A program made the position numbers and the translations under genes. From positions 1,240,001 to 1,304,000 of the forward strand of contig NZ_JAUSVA010000002.1 in assembly GCF_030813695.1 (NCBI RefSeq): a DNA stretch of 64,000 nucleotides. The letters run 5' to 3'. The notes under the pieces are model-generated. The model was not told the origin of the DNA. It worked only from the letters and a program-made list of their open reading frames with translations, and made no database searches. Shown in pieces: positions 1 to 7,198 of this stretch (positions are counted from its first letter, which is position 1; the number at the start of each line of letters is the position of its first letter). This DNA comes from Kitasatospora herbaricolor. Its GTDB lineage: Bacteria; Actinomycetota; Actinomycetes; Streptomycetales; Streptomycetaceae.

Positions 1-762
1 GAGGGCGCCGGCCAGGAACAACGGGGTGAACGCGAACCCCTCGCCCTCCTTCCCGTCGGTGGCGCCGAGCCGTACCAGGCCGAGGGGGTGGTTGGACGGG
101 GCGATCGCGGCCACCCCCACCAGGCCGTTCCCGACGCGCTCGGGGGCGTGGTGGGCGGCGAACAGCGCGGCCTGGCCGCCCTGCGAGTGCCCGACGATCG
201 CGTACGCGTCGCCGATCGCGCCCCGGAACAGGCGCCGGGCCGCCAGGACGATGTCCAGTACCCCGTTCGCCTCCGAGGCGCCGAGGAGGTAGGGGTGGAG
301 GTGCTCCTCCGTACCCGTCCCGAGGGCCTCGTAGTCCGTCATCGCCACCGCCCAGCCGCGGCGCAGGAAGCCGTTCAGCAAGCCGTGCGGCGAGGCGTTC
401 ATCGGCGAGGCCCCGGTGTCGCCCCGGTCCCTGGACGGCGCGACGGAGTTGGCGATGCCCACCGTGCCGTGGGCCCAGGTGACGAGCGGGTAGCCGCTGC
501 CGTCCGCGGGCAGGGGGTGCTCGTCGCGGTCCGGCAGCACGATGATCCCGGACGTCGCCACCGCCTCGCCGCGCACGTCCTGCGAGCGGTGGAGGACCAG
601 CCAGTTCTCACCCGCCTCCAGCGCGGCCGCGGGGTTGTCCAGGCGCCGCGCGTGGATCGGATCGCCCGGGACGCCGTCGGGCAGCGGGGACGGCGGGAGG
701 TAGAACGCGTCCCCCTCGGGACCGTTCTCCTCAGGGTCGATGACCGGCGTGGCGTCGCTCAC
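1..762 (-). CDS. Lipase-family alpha/beta hydrolase, C-terminus beyond window edge
   Basis: Partial gene: 254 codons are visible and the 3' end lies outside the window. GTG start at 762 is preceded by a good ribosome binding site (GGAAGGAAG). The nucleophile elbow GHSQGG places the catalytic Ser near residue 193, and the block before it (WAHGTVGIAN, then DYEALGTGTEEHLHPYL) matches the secretory lipase (LIP) family of actinomycetes. No signal peptide is visible at this start, so it may be cytoplasmic or use an unrecognised export route. It is divergent from the PPOX gene. The family hydrolyses esters; the substrate is unknown. Confidence 0.8.
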   Translation of the reverse strand, partial: MSDATPVIDPEENGPEGDAFYLPPSPLPDGVPGDPIHARRLDNPAAALEAGENWLVLHRSQDVRGEAVATSGIIVLPDRDEHPLPADGSGYPLVTWAHGTVGIANSVAPSRDRGDTGASPMNASPHGLLNGFLRRGWAVAMTDYEALGTGTEEHLHPYLLGASEANGVLDIVLAARRLFRGAIGDAYAIVGHSQGGQAALFAAHHAPERVGNGLVGVAAIAPSNHPLGLVRLGATDGKEGEGFAFTPLFLAGAL

Positions 763-1060
763 GGGCTTCCTTCCGTAGGGCCGGCTGCACGTCTCCGGCG
801 CCCTCGGCCCGCACCGGCCAGGTGCCGGCGGCCCCGGGCGCCCGGCAGCGTTGCGGGAGCTACCCACGATCGGCGGCGCCCACCCGCCCCATGCCTTCCG
901 CTCACTCGAACGAGTGAGGCGGCCGCGAAGTGACCAGGTCATGGGACACCGGTTCCCGGGAGGCACGACAGGAGAACCGGCGTGGCCCCCGACTTGCAAG
1001 ACTGGGGCGCGCGACCATGACGGAACAGGCGCGGTCACATCCACCGCTCCACCGGCACAG
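763..1060. other. Divergent intergenic region, no gene seen
   Basis: About 300 bases between the divergent lipase and PPOX genes. No coding frame looks real. The one clear element is the palindrome at 901-918, listed separately. Confidence 0.6.
901..918. promoter_or_regulatory. Perfect palindrome CTCACTCG-AA-CGAGTGAG
   Basis: Two perfect 8-bp arms separated by AA lie in the divergent intergenic region. The size and symmetry are like a TetR- or MarR-type operator. No such regulator gene is adjacent, so the binding protein is unknown. Confidence 0.5.
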
Positions 1061-1564
1061 ATGGGGACTACCGTGGACCACTCGAAGATCGTGCACCTGG
1101 TGAACACCGACCCGGTGATCCGAACCCTCCTGGAGGCGCCGATCCCGATGCGGCTCGGGTACGTCGGACTGGACGGGCACCCGCGCACCGTCCCGGTCGC
1201 CTACCTGTGGAACGGCCAGGCCTTCGTCTTCGCCACCCCGACGAGCGCCTACAAGGTCAGGGCGATCACGGCGCACCCCCAGGTGTCCTTCACCGTCGAC
1301 ACCACCGACTTCACCCCGCTGATCATGATGGTCCGGGGCACGGCCTCGGTCGAGATCCGGCAGGGAGTCCCCCAGGAGCACATCGACGCCTCCCGCCGCA
1401 GCGTGGGGGAGGCCGGGATGGAGGAGTGGGAGCGCGTCAAGCGCGCGAACACCACCGAGATGGCGCTGATCTCCATCGATCCGACCCATGTCACCGTCTG
1501 CGACTTCGCCACCCGCTTCCCCCCGCCGGCCGCCGTCAACTCCCGTACTCACGGCGCGGGGTAG
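1061..1564 (+). CDS. Pyridoxamine 5'-phosphate oxidase-like (PPOX) flavin/F420-binding protein
   Basis: 167 residues from the ATG at 1061; a GTG at 1073 is an alternative start. The beta-barrel pattern is visible: RLGYVGLDGHPRTVPVAYLW, then VFATPTSAYKVRAI, then VSFTVDTTDF, which is typical of small split-barrel PPOX proteins binding FMN or F420. These usually act as dimers in redox reactions or cofactor binding. The substrate cannot be inferred. It is monocistronic and converges on the aldo-keto reductase gene. Confidence 0.8.
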   Translation: MGTTVDHSKIVHLVNTDPVIRTLLEAPIPMRLGYVGLDGHPRTVPVAYLWNGQAFVFATPTSAYKVRAITAHPQVSFTVDTTDFTPLIMMVRGTASVEIRQGVPQEHIDASRRSVGEAGMEEWERVKRANTTEMALISIDPTHVTVCDFATRFPPPAAVNSRTHGAG

Positions 1565-1598
1565 GACGCTCGCGGCCACCCCCGCGGGTCCGGGGGAG

Positions 1599-1635
1599 GC
1601 CGGCCCGGCCCCCCTCAGGCGGGATCCGGGCCGGC
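1599..1635. terminator. Hairpin between convergent PPOX and aldo-keto reductase genes
   Basis: Perfect 10-bp inverted repeat GCCGGCCCGG (1599-1608) / CCGGGCCGGC (1626-1635) located 35 bp after the PPOX stop. There is no T-run, as is usual in this GC range. Confidence 0.5.
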
Positions 1636-1645
1636 AGCCCCCGAG

Positions 1646-1699
1646 CCGGTTCCTCATCCGCCCGGGCGGGGGGCCGGAACCCGGTTCCTCATCCGCCCG
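1646..1699. repeat. 19-bp direct repeat next to the aldo-keto reductase stop
   Basis: The sequence CCGGTTCCTCATCCGCCCG occurs at 1646-1664 and again at 1681-1699, the second copy ending immediately before the stop codon of the minus-strand aldo-keto reductase gene. It could be the scar of a small duplication. Confidence 0.7.
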
Positions 1700-2677
1700 C
1701 TAGCGCAACAGAGCCTCCACCTCGGCGAACTCGGCCGCGGGCAGCGGACCGTGGGCGAGGGTGCCGAGGTTCTCCTCGACCTGGGCGACGGTGCGGCAGC
1801 CGGGGATGGGGACGACGGTGTCGGTTCGGGCCAGCAGCCAGGCCAGGGCGCCCTGCGCGAGGGTGCGGCCGTTGCCGGTCAGCACCTCGCGGACGGCGTC
1901 GATGCGGGACAGCCACTGCGGATCGCCCCCGCCGTCCTGGCCGAAGTAGGGGATCCACCGGTGCCCCTGGGCGCGGACGTCGTCGGAGGCCACCCGGCGG
2001 CCGCCGTGGTACTTGCCGGAGAGCAGGCCCATGGCCAGCGGGCCGCGCGCGACGGAGGCCAGGCCCGACGCCTCCACCACCGCCACCATCTCCGGCGCCG
2101 GGTTGAGCACCGAGCAGTCGTGCTGGATCGCCGCGCAGCCCGGGGCCGCCTCGGCGAAACCGGCGGCCTTGGCGGCGTCGTCGGTGGACCAGGCGTAGGC
2201 GCGGATCTTGCCTGCCGTCACCAACTCCTCAAGGGTGTCGACCAGGTCGAGGGCGGTGGACAACGGGGCATCGGCGATGTGGAACTGGTAGAGGTCGAGG
2301 TAGTCGGTGCCGAGGCGGCGCAGGCTGCCCTCGACAGCGGTGCGCAGGTAGGCCGGGGTGGCGTCCTGGCCGGTGGCCTCGCCGGTGGTCTCGTCGAAGG
2401 TGTTGCCCCACTTGGTGGCGATCACCACCTGGTCGCGGCGGCCGGCGAAGGCCCGGCCGAGGACCTTCTCGCTGTGTCCCGCCCCGTAGTTGGAGGCCGT
2501 GTCGAAGAAGGTCGCGCCCAGCTCGAAGGCGCGGCGGAGCGCCGCGGTCGACTCCTCGTCGTCCACCGCACCCCAGCCGAACTGCTCCGCGCCGGCGTGC
2601 AAGGGGCCGCCGATGGCCCAGCAGCCCACGCCTATCGCGCCGACCTCGATGCCGGTCCTTCCCAGGGTGCGGTTCAT
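1700..2677 (-). CDS. Aldo/keto reductase
   Basis: 325 residues from ATG 2677 (MNRTLGRTG). An ATG at 2683 overlaps the MerR stop (ATGA), but the GGGAG ribosome binding site is better spaced for 2677. The catalytic tetrad is recognisable: Asp and Tyr in FDTASNYG, Lys in VIATKWG, His in YQFHIAD. The C-terminal VPIPGCRTVAQVEENL binds NADPH in this family. It reduces aldehydes or ketones in the cytoplasm. Overlap or near-overlap with the upstream MerR gene makes a two-gene operon, so the regulator probably controls this enzyme. Confidence 0.9.
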   Translation of the reverse strand: MNRTLGRTGIEVGAIGVGCWAIGGPLHAGAEQFGWGAVDDEESTAALRRAFELGATFFDTASNYGAGHSEKVLGRAFAGRRDQVVIATKWGNTFDETTGEATGQDATPAYLRTAVEGSLRRLGTDYLDLYQFHIADAPLSTALDLVDTLEELVTAGKIRAYAWSTDDAAKAAGFAEAAPGCAAIQHDCSVLNPAPEMVAVVEASGLASVARGPLAMGLLSGKYHGGRRVASDDVRAQGHRWIPYFGQDGGGDPQWLSRIDAVREVLTGNGRTLAQGALAWLLARTDTVVPIPGCRTVAQVEENLGTLAHGPLPAAEFAEVEALLR

Positions 2678-2679
2678 GG

Positions 2680-3060
2680 TCATTCTCCCGGTCCGATCTG
2701 GATCTGCGCCTGGTACCAGGCGATCTTCTCCGCCAAGTGCTGCTGCTGGCGCCGAAGTTCGGCGATGGTCCGCTCCACGCGGGCGGCGTGCTCGGTGAGC
2801 AGCTCCAGCCGCTGCGCGAGCGTGGCGTCGCCCTCGCGGGCGGAGTCGGCGTAGCGCTGCATCTCGGCGATGGGCATGCCGGTGTCCCGCAGGCAGCGCA
2901 GCACACCCAGCCAATCGAGGTGGTTCTCGTTGAACTGCCGCCTGCCGCCCACGGTTCGGTCGATCCGGTCGAGCAGGCCGATGCGCTCGTAGTAGCGCAG
3001 GGTGTCGATGCTGAAGCCGGACCGTTCCACGACCTCAGCGGGGGAGAGTGTGTCCGCCAT
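2680..3060 (-). CDS. MerR-family transcriptional regulator of the aldo-keto reductase
   Basis: 126 residues. N-terminal MerR helix-turn-helix (VVERSGFSIDTLRYYERIGLL) and wing, then a long dimerisation helix (residues about 80-115) rich in Leu, Arg and Gln. There are no Cys residues typical of metal sensors, so the effector is probably a small molecule rather than a metal. It is first gene of an operon with the aldo-keto reductase. Its promoter has the stretched 19-bp spacer typical of MerR control and appears leaderless (see 3067-3097). Confidence 0.9.
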   Translation of the reverse strand: MADTLSPAEVVERSGFSIDTLRYYERIGLLDRIDRTVGGRRQFNENHLDWLGVLRCLRDTGMPIAEMQRYADSAREGDATLAQRLELLTEHAARVERTIAELRRQQQHLAEKIAWYQAQIQIGPGE

Positions 3061-3066
3061 GCGACT

Positions 3067-3097
3067 ACCGTCGCAGCTGGAGTGCGCTCCAGGTCAA
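3067..3097 (-). promoter_or_regulatory. MerR-type promoter with operator in a 19-bp spacer
   Basis: Reading on the minus strand, -35 TTGACC (3097-3092) and -10-like GACGGT (3072-3067) are 19 bp apart. The perfect palindrome CTGGAG-N4-CTCCAG (3077-3092) lies at the start of the spacer. The -10 is 6 bp from the ATG, so the transcript should begin at or beside the start codon (leaderless). The layout predicts autoregulation by the encoded MerR protein. Confidence 0.75.
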
Positions 3098-3107
3098 GCC
3101 CGGACCG

Positions 3108-3195
3108 GGAAGCGGCGCCCGGTCGGATCGCGGCGCCCGGTATGGTCGCGGCGCCCCGCCGGAAAGCGGTGCCCCGCCTGGTCGCGGCGGCCGTT
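3108..3195. repeat. Degenerate ~17-18 bp tandem repeats
   Basis: Several imperfect copies of a unit like GGTCGCGGCGCCCGG run head to tail between the MerR and SoxR genes. They carry no apparent gene and may be replication-slippage expansion. Confidence 0.5.
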
Positions 3196-3258
3196 CGCAA
3201 TCGGAGGTGGGCGAGGTGGCGGGGTGCACCGGATCGCCGCGCTCCGGTGCACCCGCCC

Positions 3259-3723
3259 TCACAGCCGCCGGGGCCCGGCGCCGTCCTCGGCGAGCGCGTC
3301 GCCGGGGTTCAGCAACGCGCATGCCTTCATCGAGAGACATCCGCAGCCGATGCAGCCGGTGAGTTCGGCCTCAAGGCGCTCGATGGTCTGCCGGCGCTCC
3401 TCCAGCCGGTGCTTCCAGCCGCGCGAGGCGCGTTGCCACTCCTGGTGGCTCGGCGGACGGTCGAGCGGCACATCGGCGAACGCCTCCCGGAGGTCCTGCA
3501 AGGGGATGCCGATCCGTTTGGCCACCGAGACCAGCGCGACACGGCGCAGCATGTGCCGAGGGTAACGGCGCTGGTTTCGCTCGTCGCGCTCGGACGCTAT
3601 CAGGCCGAGCTCCTCGTAGAACCGCAGCGCGGAGACCGCTGCCCCGGTCCGCGCGCTCACCTCGCCGATGCTCAGCCAGTCGTCCGGGGTGGCCCGGGCG
3701 CCGCCCGGGTGATAGCTCGCCAT
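3259..3723 (-). CDS. soxR: SoxR redox-sensing MerR-family activator
   Basis: 154 residues. MerR helix-turn-helix near 17-40 (LSIGEVSARTGAAVSALRFY) and the [2Fe-2S] ligand set CIGCGCLSMKAC at 124-135, with Cys at 124, 127, 129 and 135, which is the SoxR signature. In actinomycetes SoxR senses redox-cycling compounds, including the cell's own coloured antibiotics, rather than only superoxide. It is divergent from the ferredoxin gene, and a canonical SoxR box lies between them (3738-3768). Confidence 0.95.
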   Translation of the reverse strand: MASYHPGGARATPDDWLSIGEVSARTGAAVSALRFYEELGLIASERDERNQRRYPRHMLRRVALVSVAKRIGIPLQDLREAFADVPLDRPPSHQEWQRASRGWKHRLEERRQTIERLEAELTGCIGCGCLSMKACALLNPGDALAEDGAGPRRL

Positions 3724-3737
3724 GCGGGGCCTCCTTG

Positions 3738-3768
3738 TTGACCTCAAGCTTACTTGAGGCCCTACGGT
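3738..3768 (+). promoter_or_regulatory. SoxR box and SoxR-type promoter of the ferredoxin gene
   Basis: Perfect palindrome CCTCAAG-CTTA-CTTGAGG at 3742-3759. It overlaps a -35 TTGACC (3738-3743), with -10-like TACGGT at 3763-3768 and a 19-bp spacer. This is the geometry SoxR needs to untwist DNA. The outer arms equal those of the E. coli soxS box. The predicted transcript runs into the ferredoxin gene with a leader of about 45 nt. The same site may repress or activate soxR on the other side. Confidence 0.9.
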
Positions 3769-3819
3769 CGGCTGCGTCGGAACGGCAAGCAGCAACGACC
3801 CGAAGAGGACGGTAGCCCG

Positions 3820-4143
3820 ATGACCTTTGTGATCGCCCTGCCCTGCGTGGACGTCAAGGACAGGGCATGCATCGACGAATGCCCGCTCGACTGCATCTAC
3901 GAGGGGGAGCGCATGGTGTACATCAACCCGGACGAATGCATCGACTGCGGCGCCTGCGAGCCGATCTGCCCCGTCGAGGCGATCTTCTTCGAGGACGACA
4001 CCCCGGAGGAGTGGAAGCACTTCACCGCCGTGAACGCCGAGTTCTTCGCCGATCTCGGCGCTCCCGGCGGCAGCGCGAGGCTGGGCCCGATCGGCAAGGA
4101 CCATCCGGTCGTGGCGGCGCTGCCGCCCCAGGGCGCCGGATGA
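3820..4143 (+). CDS. fdxA: 7Fe ([3Fe-4S][4Fe-4S]) ferredoxin
   Basis: 107 residues, ATG after GAGGACGG. Cys at 9, 17, 21, 25 and 40, 43, 46, 50 in the order CVDVKDRACIDECPLDC ... CIDCGACEPICP, typical of the 7Fe/8Fe ferredoxins of streptomycetes. The C-terminal tail with DDTPEEWKHF is also family-typical. It carries low-potential electrons, for example to cytochromes P450 or oxidoreductases. The SoxR box directly upstream implies induction by redox-active compounds, perhaps to re-reduce SoxR or feed repair enzymes. Confidence 0.95.
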   Translation: MTFVIALPCVDVKDRACIDECPLDCIYEGERMVYINPDECIDCGACEPICPVEAIFFEDDTPEEWKHFTAVNAEFFADLGAPGGSARLGPIGKDHPVVAALPPQGAG

Positions 4144-4207
4144 GCCGGGGCCCCCGCTGGAGCCCTCGGGCCGAACAGGCTTCCTGAAAAGCGTTCTTGA
4201 TTCGACG

Positions 4208-5173
4208 TCAGTCCGTCCGGCCAAGCAGTTCGGCGACATCCGCGAACGCCCTCTCCCCCGCCGCGGCGGCAGCGGGAGAGAGGGTGTCGAGGGTGAGGAA
4301 TCCGTGGACCATGCCGGCCTCGCAACGGTGGCCGACCCGAACGTCCGCAGCCGCCAGCCGGGCGGCGTACGCGTCGCCCTCGTCCCGAAGCGGATCGTGC
4401 TCGGCGGTGATCACGACGGCGGGCGGGAGCCCGCCGAGATCGGCGGCGTGCAGCGGGCTGACCTCCGGGGCGGCGCGCCGGGACGGGTCCGGCACCCACT
4501 GCTCGGCCCCCCAGGCGACGTCGTCGGTCGTCAGACCCCACCCCGTGGCCTTCGTCCGGGTGCTGGGGCGGGAGAGGGTCAGGTCGGTGTTGGGGTACAG
4601 CAGGATCTGGGCGGCCGGCAGCGGTCCGCCTTCGTCGCGCAGCCGCAGGCAGACGAGCGCGGCGAGGTTCCCTCCTGCGCTGTCCCCCATGACCAAGGTC
4701 GGGCCGGCCTCCCCGGCGCCGCGCCCCCCGCCGGCGACGGCCCATCGGACGGCGTCCACGCAGTCGTCGACGGCGGCCGGCCACGGGTGCTCCGGAGCTC
4801 GGCGGTAGTCGACAGCCAGCACCGCCGCACCTGTCCCGAGCGCCAGTCTTCGGCATGCCCGGTCGTGCGACTCCAGATCGCCGATCGTCCACATCCCGCC
4901 GTGCAGGAAGACCACCAACGGCAGGGCCGCCGCCGAAGGCCGGTAGAGGCGGGCCCCGACGGCGGCCGGGCCGACCGTCAGATCCTCGACCCGGGCGACC
5001 TCGGGGCCCGGCGGCCGGGCTTCGGCGCGGAGTCTTTGAGCCCGCCTCAACTCCGCCGCGCCCACGGCACGAGCCGGCAGCCCCGGGTCCTGGCGAACAG
5101 CCCGGACGAAGGCGGCGAGTTCGGCATCGGCGAGCTGGGCATCGGCGAGCTGGGCGTCGTTCGGTTCGGCCAT
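4208..5173 (-). CDS. Hormone-sensitive-lipase-type alpha/beta hydrolase (esterase)
   Basis: 321 residues from ATG 5173. HSL-family oxyanion motif HGGMW, nucleophile elbow GDSAGG, then ITAEHDPLRDEG (Asp) and GMVHGF (His) complete the catalytic triad. There is no signal peptide, so it is a cytoplasmic carboxylesterase/acetyl-esterase of unknown substrate. The N-terminus contains three near-identical five-residue units (DAQLA, DAQLA, DAELA) encoded by 15-bp repeats, probably a slippage expansion. It is convergent with the ferredoxin gene. Confidence 0.9.
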   Translation of the reverse strand: MAEPNDAQLADAQLADAELAAFVRAVRQDPGLPARAVGAAELRRAQRLRAEARPPGPEVARVEDLTVGPAAVGARLYRPSAAALPLVVFLHGGMWTIGDLESHDRACRRLALGTGAAVLAVDYRRAPEHPWPAAVDDCVDAVRWAVAGGGRGAGEAGPTLVMGDSAGGNLAALVCLRLRDEGGPLPAAQILLYPNTDLTLSRPSTRTKATGWGLTTDDVAWGAEQWVPDPSRRAAPEVSPLHAADLGGLPPAVVITAEHDPLRDEGDAYAARLAAADVRVGHRCEAGMVHGFLTLDTLSPAAAAAGERAFADVAELLGRTD

Positions 5174-5246
5174 GCAGGCCAGGATGCCACTCCGGTCCCG
5201 AGCACCCCGGCCGGAAGCAGCAACCTCATCAGGAACCTTCACACTC

Positions 5247-6221
5247 CTACGGCGTCGGCGGTGCCGGGCGGCTCCGGAACTGGCGACGGTACGTCGAGGG
5301 GCTGACTCCCATCGCCTCCCGGAAGTGCCGGCGGAAACCCGCGACGGTCAGGCCCACCCGGCCGGCCACCGCTTCGATCGGCGTGTCCGCGGACTCCAGC
5401 AGGACGGCACCGGCCCGGATCCTCTGCTGCGTGACCCAGCGCCCCGGCGGCAGACCGGCCACGTCGGCGAATCGGCGTTCGAACTGGCGCACCGACAGGT
5501 GCGCGACCTCGGCCAGTTCGTCGACGGCGAGACGCCGGTGCAGGTTCTCCGACGCGTACCGGATGACCTTGCCGATCGGGTCGTCCGACGGCGGCCTGCC
5601 CACCGGGTGCTCCGCGAACTGGGCCTGGCCGCCCTCGCGGTGTGCGGCCACGACCATCCGGCGGGCCACGCGAGCGGCGACATCGGCGCCGTGGTCGGTG
5701 CGGACGAGGTGCAGGCAGACGTCGATACCGGCGGCGGTTCCGGCCGCGGTGACGACCGATCCGTGGTCGACGTAGAGCACCGACGCGTCGACCTTCACCG
5801 CCGGGTGGCGTTCCTGGAGCAGCCGGGCGTACCGCCAGTGCGTGGTCGCCTCCTTCCCGTCCAGCAGCCCCGCGGCGGCCAGGGCGAACGCGCCGCTGCA
5901 GATGGACACCACCCGCGCCCCTCGTCCGTGCGCGTCCCGCAGCGCGTCGAGGACCTTCGGCGAGATGTCGCGGCGCACGTCCGCGACCCCGGGAACGACA
6001 ACGGTGTCGGCGTACCGGAGCCGGTCCAGACCGTGGTGCACCACGATGTCGAAGCCGCCCACGACGCGGTGCGGCCCGGGTGTCTCGGCGCACAGCTCGA
6101 ACCCGTACCACCAGTCCACGTCCAGCTCCGGCCGGGGGACGGCGAAGACCTCCGCGACCGTGGAGAGCTCGAAGGGGGCCATCCCGTCGAAGGCCAGGCA
6201 GGCGATCCGGTGGCGACGCAT
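5247..6221 (-). CDS. GlxA-family regulator: DJ-1/PfpI domain plus AraC helix-turn-helix
   Basis: 324 residues. Residues 1-185 are a DJ-1/PfpI-like domain with the elbow ICSGAFALA and the TTHWRY block. The C-terminal 100 residues form an AraC double helix-turn-helix (LAVDELAEVAHLSVRQFERRF ... PIEAVAGRVGLTVAGFRRHF). Such proteins are transcriptional activators with an amidase-like sensor domain. It is divergent from a stand-alone DJ-1 gene, the likely target. It has a leaderless promoter with an inverted repeat (6228-6254). Confidence 0.92.
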   Translation of the reverse strand: MRRHRIACLAFDGMAPFELSTVAEVFAVPRPELDVDWWYGFELCAETPGPHRVVGGFDIVVHHGLDRLRYADTVVVPGVADVRRDISPKVLDALRDAHGRGARVVSICSGAFALAAAGLLDGKEATTHWRYARLLQERHPAVKVDASVLYVDHGSVVTAAGTAAGIDVCLHLVRTDHGADVAARVARRMVVAAHREGGQAQFAEHPVGRPPSDDPIGKVIRYASENLHRRLAVDELAEVAHLSVRQFERRFADVAGLPPGRWVTQQRIRAGAVLLESADTPIEAVAGRVGLTVAGFRRHFREAMGVSPSTYRRQFRSRPAPPTP

Positions 6222-6227
6222 GACGGG

Positions 6228-6254
6228 ATCCTAGCGGTGCGCGTCGTTTCCGAC
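6228..6254 (-). promoter_or_regulatory. Leaderless promoter and inverted repeat of the GlxA-type gene
   Basis: On the minus strand a -10 TAGGAT (6233-6228) sits 6 bp before the ATG. Upstream, GTCG-N4-CGAC (6243-6254) covers the -35 position. This fits autoregulation of the GlxA-type gene; the short 71-bp divergent gap means the site may also serve the DJ-1 gene. Confidence 0.55.
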
Positions 6255-6292
6255 ACTCCCGGACGAGGGCCACGAGGCCCGAGCCTGAGGGC

Positions 6293-6940
6293 ATGCACCC
6301 TGACCGCACCGCTCCCCGCGTCTTCGGCATGCTCGTCTTCGACGAGGTCGAGGTCCTCGACCTCGGTGGCCCCTTCGAGGTCTTCAGCACCGCCGGCCGG
6401 CTGGCCCGCACCACCGACGACCAGCCCCTGCTGCGCGTCCTCACGGTCGCGGCGACCCGCCGCCCGGTCCGCGCCCGCGGAGGACTCAGGATCGTGGCGG
6501 ACCACACCCTGGACGAGGATCCGCCCTTCGACGTGCTGGTGATCCCCGGCGGCGTCACCACGGCGGTCGAGGCGGACGCGGACGTCGTCGCCTGGCTGGC
6601 CCGGCGCCGGCGGACCGCCGCCCTGACCTTCAGCATCTGCACCGGCGCCTTCCTGCTGGCCGCCACCGGAGCTCTGGACGGCCGCCCGGCCACGACGCAC
6701 TGGGAGGACCAGGAGGAGCTGGCCCGGCGCCGTTCCGAGGTCCGGGTGCGCACCGACGTCCGCTGGGTCGACGACGGCGACATCGTCACCTCCGCCGGGA
6801 TCAGCGCGGGCATCGACGCCGCGCTGCACATCGTCGGCCGGCTCTTCGGCGAAGAGCTCGCCCGCCGCACCGCCCGCCAGATGGAATACACCTGGGCTGG
6901 TGACCTCACCGCCGAGGCCGGCCCGACCGGTCGGCGGTGA
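6293..6940 (+). CDS. DJ-1/PfpI-family protein (stand-alone GATase-like domain)
   Basis: 215 residues. Starts MHPDRTAPRVFGMLVFDEVEVLDLGGPFEVF. It keeps the elbow ICTGAFLLAATGAL with Cys and the ATTHWED block, as in the sensor half of GlxA-type regulators, but it lacks an AraC domain. Family members include isonitrile hydratase-like and chaperone/deglycase proteins. Divergent pairing with the GlxA-type gene suggests a shared ligand or metabolic role. The exact reaction is unknown. Confidence 0.88.
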   Translation: MHPDRTAPRVFGMLVFDEVEVLDLGGPFEVFSTAGRLARTTDDQPLLRVLTVAATRRPVRARGGLRIVADHTLDEDPPFDVLVIPGGVTTAVEADADVVAWLARRRRTAALTFSICTGAFLLAATGALDGRPATTHWEDQEELARRRSEVRVRTDVRWVDDGDIVTSAGISAGIDAALHIVGRLFGEELARRTARQMEYTWAGDLTAEAGPTGRR

Positions 6941-6984
6941 CCTGCGCGCAGGGGTCTTGCGGCGCTCCCCCGGGCGGCGGCGCG

Positions 6985-7188
6985 GGCCGGCGGGGTCGGC
7001 CCACCCGAGCGTGTTGGTGGCGAAGTCGACGGCCCGCACGACCGTCCAGCTCACCCCGGACGTCCTGATCTGCCGCTCGATCTCCTGATGGTAGGACGTC
7101 GCCTGCTCGCCTTCCGCGAGATCGGCCACGTCGGTCGCCAGGTACACCACGCGGGCCGCGAGCGCGGAGATCGTCTCCTTCCGAGCCC
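6985..7188 (-). pseudogene. Remnant of an NmrA-like NAD(P)-binding protein
   Basis: A minus-strand frame of about 66 codons reads ISALAARVVYLATDVAD, then YHQEIERQIRTSGVSWTVVR and DFATNTLGWADP. This pattern (strand, 'I.TSGV.WT..R') is typical of the middle of NmrA/SDR-type NAD(P)H-binding proteins. There is no Rossmann GxxGxxG N-terminus and the frame dissolves after GWADP. It looks like a decayed fragment between the DJ-1 gene and the glycosyltransferase stop. Confidence 0.6.
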
Positions 7189-7198
7189 CGCTCCCCCG

